Position numbers and translations under genes: made by a program
From: Lepeophtheirus salmonis
Lineage: Eukaryota; Arthropoda; Copepoda; Siphonostomatoida; Caligidae
Assembly (NCBI RefSeq): GCF_016086655.4
Contig: NC_052131.2
Span: 13,437,940 to 13,501,939, forward strand
DNA length: 64,000 nucleotides
Direction: 5' to 3'
Notes under the pieces: model-generated
What the model was told of the DNA's origin: nothing
Database searches by the model: none
What the model saw: the letters and a program-made list of their open reading frames with translations, nothing else
Shown here: piece by piece, positions 35,716-46,282 of the stretch
How positions within the stretch are numbered: the first letter of the stretch is position 1
Layout: every line of letters begins with the position of its first letter

Positions 35716-36387
35716 AAACGACATGTGGGATATTGTCATTTTCTCTATTTTTTACCCATTGTATTACGCTTTGAAAGATGTATACTTTCTCTAGAAAATT
35801 ATTTAAAATATAAATTTGTTACAATGTAGCAAATTTTTTAAACATTATTATTAATTACAAATTTTTTTTTACCGATTTCTAATTGCAACCTTTTCTAATA
35901 CTAGAATTATCTCAGTTTTAATTTACTATTATTTTGAATATTCAAAAGTTTAGCTTTATAGGAATGTAAAAGAAAAGCATACTGCATAAATATGTTTGCT
36001 TATAACACGGTATTACCTCACTAATACAAAAAAATGCCCTATTTTATTGTCAGCTGTCAATTTTTCTACTTATTTTCCCTTTACCAGCAAAGATACGAGG
36101 GATTGCAGGTAGGTTTGGATCTTTGGATGTAAATATTCGAGTAAGTTTTGGGTAAACAAATTATCAGATCCAGATCCAACGCAAAATTAAATGGATACTT
36201 GTTTCAATTATTATGAGTATTTTACCCGATGTTCGGACCTTGATCAAATAGGAAAAATAGTTTACAGTTACAATTTTACTGATTGCGAAACACTGAATAG
36301 CCCAATTGTACTGATATTAGAACCTAAGTATTAGTTATTAATATAATTATTGTTACAATAGCATTAGACACGTCGTTACATATAAGG
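35716..36387. other. Stretch between inverted family R copies
   Basis: The stretch contains ccctattttattgtcagctg near 36,037, a phrase resembling other family R neighbourhoods. No coding sequence was seen. Confidence 0.4.
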
Positions 36388-36545
36388 AATCTCGCAACCT
36401 CTCCTCCGAAAAGGAACTAAAAAAGGCCCAAAATCAGTTTGTATTTAAGCAAATCTTCCAACTATGAATTATTATTCAATAATAGTTGATAATTGTTCAC
36501 AGCATAGAAAGAACTAGTTCGAATTTTAGCGATCAATATTAAACT
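36388..36545 (+). repeat. Interspersed repeat family R, copy 3
   Basis: The run cgcaacctctcctccgaaaa, then cccaaaatcagtttg, then aaatcttccaactatgaatt and gttcacagc aligns well with copy 1 at 16,035. Confidence 0.55.
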
Positions 36546-37201
36546 TAAAATGCTTTTTGTTACAAATTTGCAACATACCCAAAAAACGATTTTTTATATA
36601 TTATTTAACAAAAATGTGTCAAATAGCAACATTTTTTACATCTGAAACAACCTTGTAGGTAAGTGTGAACATATGTTTATATATTTTTGCATCAGCAATT
36701 GTGCTAAGCAGGTAATTACTACTTAGAATAAAAAATTCAAAACTCTTTTTTTTTCATAATATTAATTCCTTGAATGGATTTATAATTGAAAGAAATATTT
36801 TCAAGCCAAAAAAAATTAATAGTAAGGAACACTGATACGAAGAAAAGAAGAAGAAAAACCAACGGCTTTCAACAAAATACAGTCTAAATTTTTTTGTTCG
36901 TGGCTTAACACCGTGTGGAATAACCAGGGGCACAGCGTTACCTTGAATATATGTATTTTGATTTTTTTTTTCTAGTTTTTTTCAGAGGAAAGGTTGCGAG
37001 AAGTAATGAAGGTAACAACGTGATAACAACAGATAAAACACATGGTTAAAAAAACAAGTTACGTAGAGAGAATCTCTACGTACTCTTAGTCGTCCATAAG
37101 TGGAATAGTTATATGAGAGAGTACATTTTCTTATATTTTAATATTCATTAAGATTTTTATCAAATTACTTTCTCTTTTGTATTATTGTTATTACTTTTGA
37201 G
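36546..37201. other. AT-rich stretch with a further inverted R fragment
   Basis: A good donor-like TAG|GTAAGT lies at 36,658-36,664, but no open exon precedes it. At 36,977-37,000 ttttttcagaggaaaggttg is an inverted fragment of family R. Confidence 0.4.
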
Positions 37202-37261
37202 TTTCAATCCCTCATCATGACCCCGGTGGACCTGGTGAACTTCCTGACTAGAATTATTAAT
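37202..37261 (+). CDS. GC-rich coding-like island, strand and frame uncertain
   Basis: This 60-nt segment is about 45% G+C in an AT-rich setting and follows an acceptor-like ttattacttttgag. On the plus strand one frame reads FQSLIMTPVDLVNFLTRIIN. Another reads SIPHHDPGGPGELPD before a TAG. On the minus strand a frame reads EVHQVHRGHDEGLKLKS after an acceptor-like ctagtcag. A GT follows at 37,262 (GTATAT). The composition suggests a real exon, but the sequence alone does not decide among frames. No family was recognised. Confidence 0.28.
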
Positions 37262-37884
37262 GTATATTTTTAAGGAGTACCAAGAAGTGTTGGTGGTGAA
37301 TAATTAAGTATGAACTATGAGCAAAATATAAAATATGTCTGTGAAAATGTTAATAAGTACTACAAGGAGTACAACAGTCATACATATTTAATAAACATAC
37401 TTTTCTAAATATGAAAAAGAAAAAAATGCATGGATTAGGTATTTGATGATTTTTTAAGACAAGTCATAAATTATTTTTATGACTAAATTTTTTGTTATTT
37501 TTTAGTTGTTTTTTGTTGGGTTTTACCCTTGATGAGAGCTTATTTTTCTATTTTAACAAATCAACTATGGGTCATGACTTGTTAATTTTTGGGATAAATT
37601 GTTTTGTATGTAAACACACATGCATATATATTTCACATAGTATTGACTATGACTATGGGAATATTTAATGAGATATAATCCGTGTTTATACTTATCCACT
37701 TATTCTCCTTTTTATGAACAATATTGAATATTGATTTGTGAACAAGACGTGTGGTCTTTTATGATTAAGTGTTTGTTTATTTATTTTTCTTTCTCCTCTT
37801 CTTTTAAAGGTAATGAGGATACATTTGTACTTATGTACGTACTATAATAGGTTCATTGCATTCTCTAGTCAATTCTCCTTTTAG

Positions 37885-37936
37885 AATTGAAAGGTGGAGG
37901 TCCTTGCGTGAAGAGTCATTGATGGCTAAGATTCAG
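37885..37936 (+). CDS. Probable 52-nt internal exon of an unidentified gene
   Basis: The acceptor attctccttttag is pyrimidine-rich and ends at 37,884. The donor TTCAG|GTGAGT at 37,937 is close to the metazoan consensus. Between them the sequence is about 46% G+C. It is open in only one plus-strand frame: one base completing a codon, then IERWRSLREESLMAKIQ. The frame ends on a codon boundary. The peptide is charged and helix-like. Phase does not match the island at 37,202 in its first-frame reading, so they need not be adjacent exons. Flanking introns would be long. I cannot name the gene. Confidence 0.42.
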
Positions 37937-38055
37937 GTGAGTGTGTACACTTATTACGTAATTATGTGTGTACACTCTACATTTGTTGCGGTGTAGCTTT
38001 ACGTCAATAGGTGACGTAAGTAAACGTGCCATGAGATGAAACACTACTTTGGCAA
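37937..38055. other. Intron-like sequence after the exon candidate
   Basis: This short stretch contains two gtgtgtacac motifs (37,941-37,975) in a near-palindromic arrangement. Nothing else was seen. Confidence 0.3.
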
Positions 38056-38059
38056 CACT

Positions 38060-38275
38060 GAAATTAAATTTCTAATATTAATTTTTTTCGAAAAAAAATC
38101 AAAAATCCACAGCTGTTAACAAAATTTAAATTTTTTTCTAAAAAATTAGAACAATTTAAATAAATTTTAAATATGAAATTTTATGAAAAAAAGAAATAAA
38201 TTTTCAAGTAAAAACAAATTCTTAATACCAGAGGGGGGATAAAGCCCCAACAGCCACCCCTTGTGGACGCCCCTG
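38060..38275 (+). repeat. Interspersed repeat family E
   Basis: It contains aaaaatcaaaaatccacag blocks, a gaggggggataaagcccc segment and the tail ccttgtggacgcccctg ending at 38,275. This matches the family E arrangement. Confidence 0.55.
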
Positions 38276-40309
38276 TTTATGGACCACTGATTCCATATGG
38301 CATATTAGCGTTTTCATGTTCTAGAATATATAAATTACTTATTATACTCAGTTAAGTAGACTGAGTGCAAACTATAGCATAGTATTTGGAAATGACGCGT
38401 GAACTAAATGGATTTAGACGAAAAGTACTATGAGTACTTATTTGAAATAAATTTTAGTTAATAATTTTATTCTATAAGAAAATTACTTTTTAAAGGATAA
38501 ACCCTTAATTTTGCTTAAGATTTTATTATCTTAGATGATTGTAATATGTTTTAAAACTAATTAATCAATTAGACTCCAAATGGAATCTTTGGCCAGTAAT
38601 GGTATCATTATAAAATATATAAAGTGGAAAGCTCTTCAAGATATTACCTATTATTGAGGCTATAAGATCCCAATGTCTAAAAGTCGAATATGAAACTTTT
38701 TTTGTTTTAATAGATGACCAAATAATTTTCTCCAAAAACTATATTTCCTAAGATAAGTCAATATAACCAAAAAAAAACTACTAAAAGGGAATTTAAGCTT
38801 ATGGTACGTACCGGAAAATCTGGTTTCATGTATGATTTTTACGCATATTATGGAAAAGAAATGTAGCATACTTCAGATTATAATTATTTCTTTCCCTGTT
38901 CTTTATATGCTGCTCGGATATGTGCCCACTTGCCAAAAAATGACAACAAATATATCATTTTTAACAAGGTTTTCCACTCTTGAGTTGTTTGCTTTATTTA
39001 AAATTAAATGACATAGAAGCAATTGGCAGTTTAAGAGGAAATCGTTTGAAAGAGTGTCCTCTGAAATCTCTTATAACATTCAAGAAGTAGGAAGGAGGAT
39101 CGTCAACTACATAACTGATAGCAATTCAGGATCAGTTATTTTAAAATGGTTGGAAAATAGTGTTTTTCAACTGGCTCAAATTTTGTTTCGGTCCATCCAA
39201 TTGAAGAAATTGATCGTTGGTTCAATAGGGAAAGTAAATGAATTGTTTTTATATTGTAGGCATAACCTTTTTTCAACTTGCCACATAATCAATCATATGG
39301 GATATAATTTTAGAGACAAATGAAAAATTGACTATTCATTTATTCGAAGAAGAATTGAATATACATAGGCTCTTTATTAATTTTGTTGTTGGAGACCCTT
39401 CCGCTGGTAAAATATTAAAGGAAAAAAAAGAGGCTTATGGGGAAAGGGTGTTAAACTCAACTCCATTCTTTCAGTTCCCTCAACATTCACGTTGAATTCG
39501 GGAAACGCATTCCCAACCTTTCTACACAGAAAACTTGCTCAGTCATGTAAAAAAAAATGAACATTAATATGTAAATTTAACTGAGTCATTAATTTTTCGA
39601 AGAAAGAAGAATTAGATCCACAACTATAATTCCTGTTCTGCTTCTAGCAAAGAGACTCACTCCACTTTGTTCTTGCACTTGAGAGTGTGTCTTTATTTTA
39701 CAATTTACATATATAACATTAGATGCATTCAGAAATGTTGACAATGTGACAATTAAATAAATGTATTTGGAATTGCAAAATAATGTATCTTAATGAACGT
39801 ATTACACACACTTTGATACATATCAATTGAAATCTAATTGAGGAGAAAAATAGATTGTAAAGAGGCATTTTTGCAAACATGAGTACAAAAAAAAATAAAG
39901 AAAAAATGGCAACACTTGAGATACTTAAAATAAAATGAGGTTATTGACATTTGAAAACGTTTATACCCATATTCATGGATCACATAGAAATGTTTATCAA
40001 CTTATTAATCCAATAAAAAGACAATGGATCTAGACTGATTTTACTGATGAGTTGCTGATGACTTCATACGTGTTTGCAAACTGTAAATATCGGTACAGTG
40101 ACATCATACGATATACTTTTTATATTTTCAAGTTGTTCCTTATGTTTCTTCACTCTTTGAGATATAAAAACAATGAAAACATCAGTTACTATAGAAATAA
40201 GTAATATTTAGAAATTGGAGTCAATACACAAGGTAAATTAGTTCAAATAATGAAACTAAAAAAATTATCCACGATTTGAAAATGATTAAATTTCGACTTA
40301 TTGACTGAT
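38276..40309. other. AT-rich stretch without a firm gene
   Basis: An open frame at 39,012-39,323 follows an acceptor-like gacatag. It reads SNWQFKRKSFERVSSEISYN and later ILKWLENSVFQLAQILF, and could be an exon. No domain is recognisable and it has no ATG near the start. Confidence is too low for a separate gene call. Confidence 0.35.
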
Positions 40310-40405
40310 TTCACGGTCTTGGTTCAAATTGGTCTATTAAGAAAAAAAAAATACATAAGACCAAATTGGACAAAAAATCTTACCAAGACTCAAAACTAAC
40401 ACTTA
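40310..40405. repeat. Family A fragment (right end only)
   Basis: The words cggtcttggttcaaattggt, agaccaaattggac and the end gactcaaaactaacactta match the family A right end (in reverse complement taagtgttagttttgagtc). The left end is missing. Confidence 0.45.
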
Positions 40406-40947
40406 ACATAAATTGACTGCTCTAATATTAACTAATATCATTGTGTCTCAATTAGTTTTACAATCCATTATGATCGTATTCAATTAATACGATCTGGCCC
40501 ATGTAGTCCATTAGAAGAAAAATAAACTGGCAATAATTGCTTTTAATTGAAAACTTATTGTCCCGCCAAATTTAAATGTATATATTGTTTAATGAATTTA
40601 TGTATCTGAAAAAAAATTGTGATTACTTAATGAGTCAATTTGCAAATTAGGGTCCGCTAATATATAAAAAATAAATGATATGTTAAACAAATATTCAAAG
40701 TATTTTAAATAAACGCACACACACTGATATGGACAAATATAATTTTATCTTTACATCTAAAGCTCCACAATTTGCAAAGTATATTTTATGCATACAACTT
40801 CTTTTTTGAATGACTTGCAAGTTGCTTAAAAATAATTTTTGCATCATAATATAACTTGCTGCCTCTAAAGTAAAAAAAAACATTAATTTTATTTAAACAC
40901 ATCTATATTTTAAATAAATGAATACTTATTCATTTATATTAATAATA
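40406..40947. other. AT-rich stretch without a recognised gene
   Basis: Nothing supported was identified here. Confidence 0.45.
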
Positions 40948-41039
40948 GGGTTTTTTAGTTTCCTGGAAATTACCTTTGATCGGGATAACGGGAAGTAAAA
41001 AAAAATTAATAACGGGATCCCAGGAAATATCAAAATCCC
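40948..41039. mobile_element. 92-bp miniature TIR element, family C
   Basis: The left end gggttttttagtttcctgg and the right end in reverse complement (gggattttgatatttcctgg) form an imperfect inverted repeat of about 20 bases. The interior holds cgggataacggg. A partial copy is at 10,614. Confidence 0.55.
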
Positions 41040-41280
41040 ATAAAGAGTTAGTAATAAATAATGTGAAATTAAACTATTTCCTTTATATTTTTAGGTGGAA
41101 TAATAAATTTGAAATATTAAGCCATCAATATATTCTCAATTTTCAGGCTCTTCATTTTGATCCTTATCAATAATAGTAGCCGGATTTTTTTTTTTAAATT
41201 CACAGGTCCTGCTTTTTGAATTCCAGAATTAAGTAGTATGTGATGTACAAACCAATCTTTGGTTGAAAAATATGCGTTAC
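41040..41280. other. AT-rich stretch before transposase relics
   Basis: At 41,203-41,212 the sequence caggtcctgc is a possible degraded left terminal repeat for one of the following mariner copies. It is compared with taccaggccgtgca read inward from 42,682. The match is weak. Confidence 0.3.
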
Positions 41281-41516
41281 TTCTGGCCTGCCTCCATGTC
41301 TACCTCTTGATCTCAACCCCTAGACTTTGCAGTTCAGAGTGTCTTGAAGAAGAATGTCTACCGCATCTCTTATCCATATTTGGATTTACTCTGAGCTGCT
41401 GTCGTGACAGGATGGTACAACATGTATACATCCTTCATCGTCAAGAACTGGCAATATGTTCCGATGCCTGTCGAGGATGTTATTACCGGGCCTTGCAAAA
41501 TTATTTACCAATGATG
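41281..41516 (+). pseudogene. Mariner-type transposase C-terminal relic
   Basis: In one frame the segment reads PLDFAVQSVLKKNVYRISYP, then YLDLL, a stop, AAVVTGWYNMYTSFIVKNW. This is the pattern after the third catalytic aspartate in Tc1/mariner transposases: LDYxVWxVLE...PHPxxxSLKxAIxxxW. It has stop codons and no surviving catalytic core. The same fragment occurs in the opposite orientation at 57,062-57,279, aligning over about 200 bases. A different frame of this segment is open for 86 codons and looks like a cysteine-rich secreted peptide. I regard that as a shadow because it has no ATG and the relic explains the sequence. Confidence 0.65.
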
Positions 41517-41635
41517 TAAATATACTTTTTTAAAGGTTTTGTGGCAACCAATCTGATTGTTTCGTATTTTTACTGTAAAGTATAATAAACAAAAATCCTT
41601 CCTGTGAGAGCGTAACAACTTCCACACGTGAGACC
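41517..41635. other. Leader of the mariner copy
   Basis: The sequence preceding the transposase start includes cttcctgtgagagcgtaaca. No clear 5' terminal repeat was found here, so the element may be 5'-truncated. Confidence 0.35.
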
Positions 41636-42552
41636 ATGTCCAATCAGGAAACAAAGAGGATCGAAATTGCAGCCCTCTTCCGAGCGGGAGTGCCTCATAA
41701 CAACATCAAAGAACAGTTTGGGGCCTCGTTGAAGACAATTTACAACGTTTCCAAGCGCTTGGAGGCTGGAAGTGATCTCAAGCATTCTCCTGGGGCTGGC
41801 AGGAAGCCCACTGTCTCAACAAGGCAAGTAAAGATGGGAACGTCGAGATCAACTGTTTCAAGGGCATTGAAAAAGGCTGGAGGAAAGTCCCTGAGGCGTA
41901 CTGAACGCCCTCTGCTAACTGAACGTCAGCGAGAAGTCAGACTTGAGCGTGCCAAGAAAATCTTCAATGATATCAAGAGCTCATCTGGACGCATCATCAT
42001 TTTTTCAGACGAGAAAACTTTTAGGGTCGATCCTGTTTTCAACAGGCAAAATGACCGTGTTGTGAGCTTTGGAGATGTGCAAGATAAGCACCGCTATGTG
42101 GCAACAACAAAGCACCCTGCTTCGGTGATGATGTTGGGTCTCGTGGCCTCCAACGGGAAGGCCATGAAGAAGGTATGGTTCCCCACTGGCTACAGACTAA
42201 CAGCGGAGGATTATGTGAAGATTCTGGCGTCCAAGGTCCTTCCGTGGATCAAATCCATAGTCGGAAACTCTCCTTGGGGGTTTCAACAAGATGGAGCGCC
42301 CGCCCACGCTTCCAAGAAAGCTCAGGAGTGGCCCAAGGACAACATGAACTTTTGGCCCAAGGACTACTGACCCCCTCAGAGCCAGATCTGAACCTACTAG
42401 ACAAAAAACGACACAAGAACATAAATGCCTTAAAGGCTGCTGTCAACAAGGCCTGGGCCTCCATGGACGCCAATTACATCCAGCAAGTCTGTGGCAGCTT
42501 CAGACGTCGCCTGACCAGTGTCATTGAGTCAAATGGTGGCTATATTGATTAA
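41636..42552 (+). pseudogene. Mariner-type transposase, nearly intact but broken before the third catalytic residue
   Basis: The transposase would cut and paste its element at TA sites. The first frame runs 244 codons from an ATG. An N-terminal helix-turn-helix (residues 1-47, KRIEIAALFRAGVPHNNI) is followed by the linker PGAGRKP, then a shortened second helix-turn-helix (GTSRSTVSRALKKAG). Next come TERQREVRLERAKKI, the first catalytic motif IIIFSDEKTF, and the second motif QQDGAPAHAS. A TGA at 42,368-42,370 replaces the tryptophan codon of the WPP segment. A single-base loss a few codons later shifts the frame. The next frame supplies PDLNLLD with the third aspartate, then a normal tail ending SNGGYID at 42,552. 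Reconstructed spacing between the second and third aspartates is 36 residues, close to DD37D (maT-like) families. A right-end terminal repeat candidate is at 42,660-42,682. G+C is well above background, so it is a fairly recent copy. Confidence 0.88.
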
Positions 42553-42639
42553 ATTTGATCACTAACTATTTTATTATTCTAAAAATGTATTAATAAATTG
42601 TTTATCAAGTCATTCGAAATGTCATTATGGTCCGCGATT

Positions 42640-42682
42640 TGTTCTGAACAAAAATCGGTAAATAATTCTGCACGGCCTGGTA
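42640..42682. repeat. Candidate right terminal repeat of the mariner copy
   Basis: The segment gatttgttctgaacaaaaatc is a near-palindrome. It is followed by aattctgcacggcctggta ending at a TA. This position, about 130 bases after the transposase stop, fits a 3' terminal inverted repeat. The partner at the 5' end is not clear. Confidence 0.45.
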
Positions 42683-43749
42683 CTTGTTAAGAAGAACATA
42701 TTTTTAAAAAAAAGTATAGTTTAATATAGTATTTACAAAAGTACTAAATAATTGGTTTTGAGTTGTCTTTTCTTAATTGATTAAAATTACGTTTTCCCAA
42801 TTTAGTGATGCTACTAGAAAATTTGGGTTCCTACTCCGTATATATAACAGAAGGTATATAAAATACACTTTACATAGGTACATTGTAAGGAATCCGGTTA
42901 TATGCTTGAAAGGAAATGTAAGAGACACATTTCGTCTATAATCGAAAAAATTCAAAAGCTTTCTTCTTCTGCATTCAAACTTAGATATTGCTCACGTCTC
43001 GTTTCAAGGACAAATCTATTAAATATCCTAAGAGAAGCACTAAAGGAAGGAATGTATACATAATAATTGTTCTATTATTATGTATGTAGTATTGCATTGT
43101 GAGACATAGATATTCAATATTCATCTATGAAGTAAAGTCTAGTCATCCATAAATGAATAAATAGATATTCAATCAATAAGGTTTCTCAAAAAGTTGGAGA
43201 GATTTCTTTAAATTGAATTTTTATGCATATGTGGCCTTTCAACACCGAAGCAACCTAGAGTGATTTTTTTCCAAAATTGAGTGTGAATTACATTTGTATT
43301 TTTTGGCTAATTATCGTCAATTTCTATCTACAATTTTTTTTATTAACCATGCGAGTGTGCACCTTAAAGTCGCAAAAATGGATCCTAACAATAAAAAATT
43401 GAAAAATAGATTAGTTTTATTTGAAAGGGACCATACTGGGACCAATATAAGTTTCTTGAATCATATTTAGGTCCTATACTATAGCTAACATCCGGGGCTA
43501 TCTAAATTCATTCAACAAACTTGAGTAATCAGTCAATAATTGACTTAAATATGTCTATGAAACATTTTGATGTATTTTTATCTATAGTATTAAAAGAAAT
43601 TGGGATATTTTTCTTTTCTTGATTTTTGTTTGAGAGTTTGTTAATGTTAACGCACCACATACAGTATTTTGATAAGGGCAGAAATTATAGCCAAAAAACT
43701 CTCGGCTACTTATTACACTTGAGGGAGGGGTCCTCAAAACGCAACATCA
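42683..43749. other. AT-rich stretch without a recognised gene
   Basis: Nothing supported was identified here. Confidence 0.5.
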
Positions 43750-44180
43750 GTAGCTGAAATAGCCGAATACATGTGTGAGCTAGAGGCGCAGTTCACAACC
43801 CGCTTTGTGGATTTCAGACAGTAAGGTACGATGTTCTCCTTCTTGATCAAGCCTGACAGCTTTAATGGACAGGACCTCGACGCAGCTCTGATCGACTGGA
43901 TGGATCTACAGGACGTGGAGATGCAGTTGATAGAGCTGAAGAGCTCATCACTGTGGGTGACGAAGTTTCAAGAGCTCCGAAAGCCATTGGAATCGAATCC
44001 TGTAGAACAGCAGTGAGCCTTCATCATGCAATACTTTGCGTGTGCTCCAGCTAAGTTTGGCCGTCTAAAGAACATTGCATTGCCCCTCCTCTCAGTGTTT
44101 GGCTCAACTTACTAGTGAGAACAGGTGTTTTGTATATGAAAAGTGTACTAAGGCCTATCCGCAGCCATTTGACGACTGAC
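43750..44180 (+). pseudogene. hAT-superfamily transposase C-terminal relic
   Basis: A single frame, interrupted only by stop codons, reads VAEIAEYMCELEAQFTTRF, then VDFRQ, stop, MFSFLIKPDSFNG. It continues with QDVEMQLIELKSSSLWVTKF, a stop, and FGRLKNIALPLLSVFGSTY, two stops, EQVFC. This matches the C-terminal part of hAT-type transposases and their domesticated relatives (GTF2IRD2/ZBED5/SCAND3 group). In those, an ELIELQ segment precedes a dimerisation region of the form LFGSTYLCEQLFS. G+C is about 48%, sharply above background. No frameshift is visible over roughly 400 bases, but at least six stops are present, so decay has been by substitution. The zinc finger and most of the catalytic region are missing upstream. 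Confidence 0.72.
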
Positions 44181-45490
44181 AATTCTGAGTAATGTTTACA
44201 ATTGAAAGTGATAAACTATGAACCCCAGATAAGAAAGCTCAGCCAAGAAAAGCGAAAACAGGGATTAAACTGACTGGTAGGCAAGATTAATTGTGGGACA
44301 TACCCTCAGCTTACACTGTTAAGTTTCTGTTTGTTCATATAAAATGTTGTGGATGTTTGTTATGGTATGTATGCCTAGGTCTACAATAATAATAACGATA
44401 AAAATTGTAGTGTAATGTTAAAATGTATGGTTAAGATATAAGTAGTAATAAAAAAACTATATAAGAGTAAAATTTGTAAGGCGCATTTTCTATGCAAAAT
44501 AAAATTCCCAATTACAACATATTTCCATAGTTTGTGTGTGTTTTTACCATTATTGTTGATAGTGGTACACTCATTGATTAAATGTTGAAGTTGGAACTCC
44601 ATTTCTCAAAGTTTTCCTTCCCCTGACATAATCTGTAGATTTTTTAATATTTTTCCTATTATTACAAATTACGTTTAGAAACTTGAATTTTAGAGAAAAT
44701 TGAATGATATATTTTTTATTTATGTTAAATGATTTAATTTATTTCTGATTGGCAAAAAGTTATAGCTATCACAAACCAAACTTTTTATTTTATATAAATT
44801 TAGGGTTTTTTTTCATTTTTATGTATTGCAAAATATTTATCTATTTACGATTTTCATTTACATGAGGGCGGCGTTCTGTTTCACATGAAATAAATTTTTT
44901 GAAAACAAATTCCAGAGTGAAAAAATTTGACAACGGCGTTTACCCGTAAAATAACTCGTACAATTTCTAATTTGTTCAAGGAAATTGTACAAATTAAGAG
45001 TAGGAATTAATTGTAACAACCAACATTCATAAACAACTCAGATAAAGCATATTTCTTCCTTGTGCGGACGCACAACTTTTGAATCCAAAATTTACTCGGA
45101 TAATAGTTACGGATTATCAACCTTATATATTCTAAGTTCCGGTACATACCAGTATTGAATAAACTAATTACATTTACCTTCGTTTAAGGATATTTAAACG
45201 CCAATGGATTAGTAAGAAAAGAACCAATACACGAAAGTCTTAACATGAAACACAAATTTTATTATTTTTCAATTCTTAATAGTGGATATGTAGATTTTAG
45301 GAACAAGATTAGGATCACTGCACAATTAAACAAGCTCAATGAACTTATCCTATGATAAGTTGAAGAGATTGGATTAGCCCAACTAGATAGGTCGAATGAG
45401 TGTAATTGAAACACGAATACTCTGTACAGTACACAACTGGAAATCATTATTCCCAGTGTCTTTTCGGGGTAAGCATAATATTATGTAAAT
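44181..45490. other. AT-rich stretch without a recognised gene
   Basis: Short open frames at 44,381-44,602 and 45,262-45,447 (both minus) have no recognisable motif. Confidence 0.45.
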
Positions 45491-45493
45491 ACA

Positions 45494-45521
45494 ATCGGAT
45501 TAATCCTCCCATTAATCCGAT
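45494..45521. repeat. Perfect 11-bp-stem hairpin with 6-base loop
   Basis: The arms atcggattaat and attaatccgat flank cctccc. It is the most stable small hairpin I noticed outside the mobile elements. No T-run follows on either strand. Confidence 0.7.
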
Positions 45522-46282
45522 CAAATTAACAAGATTATACGTAAAAGGAGGGCGAAAACTAAAAAAAATAATGAATTAATTATTATTGTGGCACATTTTT
45601 ATATGTATAGGCATGTAGGTTATATTGCTCATTCTTTGTCTGCAATGCTGCCTATATAATGACTTAATTAATGAGAACAAAAAGCCAATGTAAGGATAAA
45701 GACAATAGGATATTTATTTATTAATATGAATTGATGAAATTGATCAGTCACTAATTTCATTTGCAAATAAAATATGTTGATTGTCTCAGAATGATGATAA
45801 ATAAGCCGTCATAATGAGAGTGAAGCAGGAAACCTTTGTTCCTATTCCTAACCTTTTTTTTTTAGTAGCTATATATTTATTAATACATACTCTCATTCTA
45901 TGCATTTTTCGGCCTCTCTTTCTCTCTCTCTTCAAATATATTTTGAGTCAAAGTGATTGACTAATATGTATCATTAGTCATTACCTTAATAACAGACTAC
46001 CTCCCCGTATATTTCTTTCCAAAGGACCTTGAGATAGACTTACCGATGGAATTGTCTAACTTGATTTAGACTTGACTGTATTCATATAATATATTGGGTC
46101 AATTCTTCATTCATAAAGACGCAATTTATTCTTGAATGTACAAGATTAATTTGTTTTTATTTGGATAGAAATCTACAATAAATACTTGTTAAATAATATT
46201 GAATCAAAAATTAAAATAATTAGCATTTAATAATATTATTATAAGTAGCTTATAGTTCCAACACAGGGCGTCGATATAATTA
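45522..46282. other. AT-rich stretch without a recognised gene
   Basis: A TC-rich simple repeat lies at 45,917-45,933. No gene was seen. Confidence 0.45.

Noticed and set aside
36655..36667. TAG|GTAAGT splice-donor-like sequence
   Set aside because: No acceptor-bounded open segment upstream with coding character.
41259..41519. 86-codon frame that looks like a secreted, cysteine-rich peptide (C-x3-C-x4-C...CC...C-x3-C-x2-C)
   Set aside because: It has no ATG near its start. A shifted frame of the same DNA reads as the conserved tail of a mariner transposase, and the homologous copy at 57.1 kb does not keep the cysteine frame.
42249..42473. 74-codon minus-strand frame
   Set aside because: Shadow on the opposite strand of the mariner transposase.
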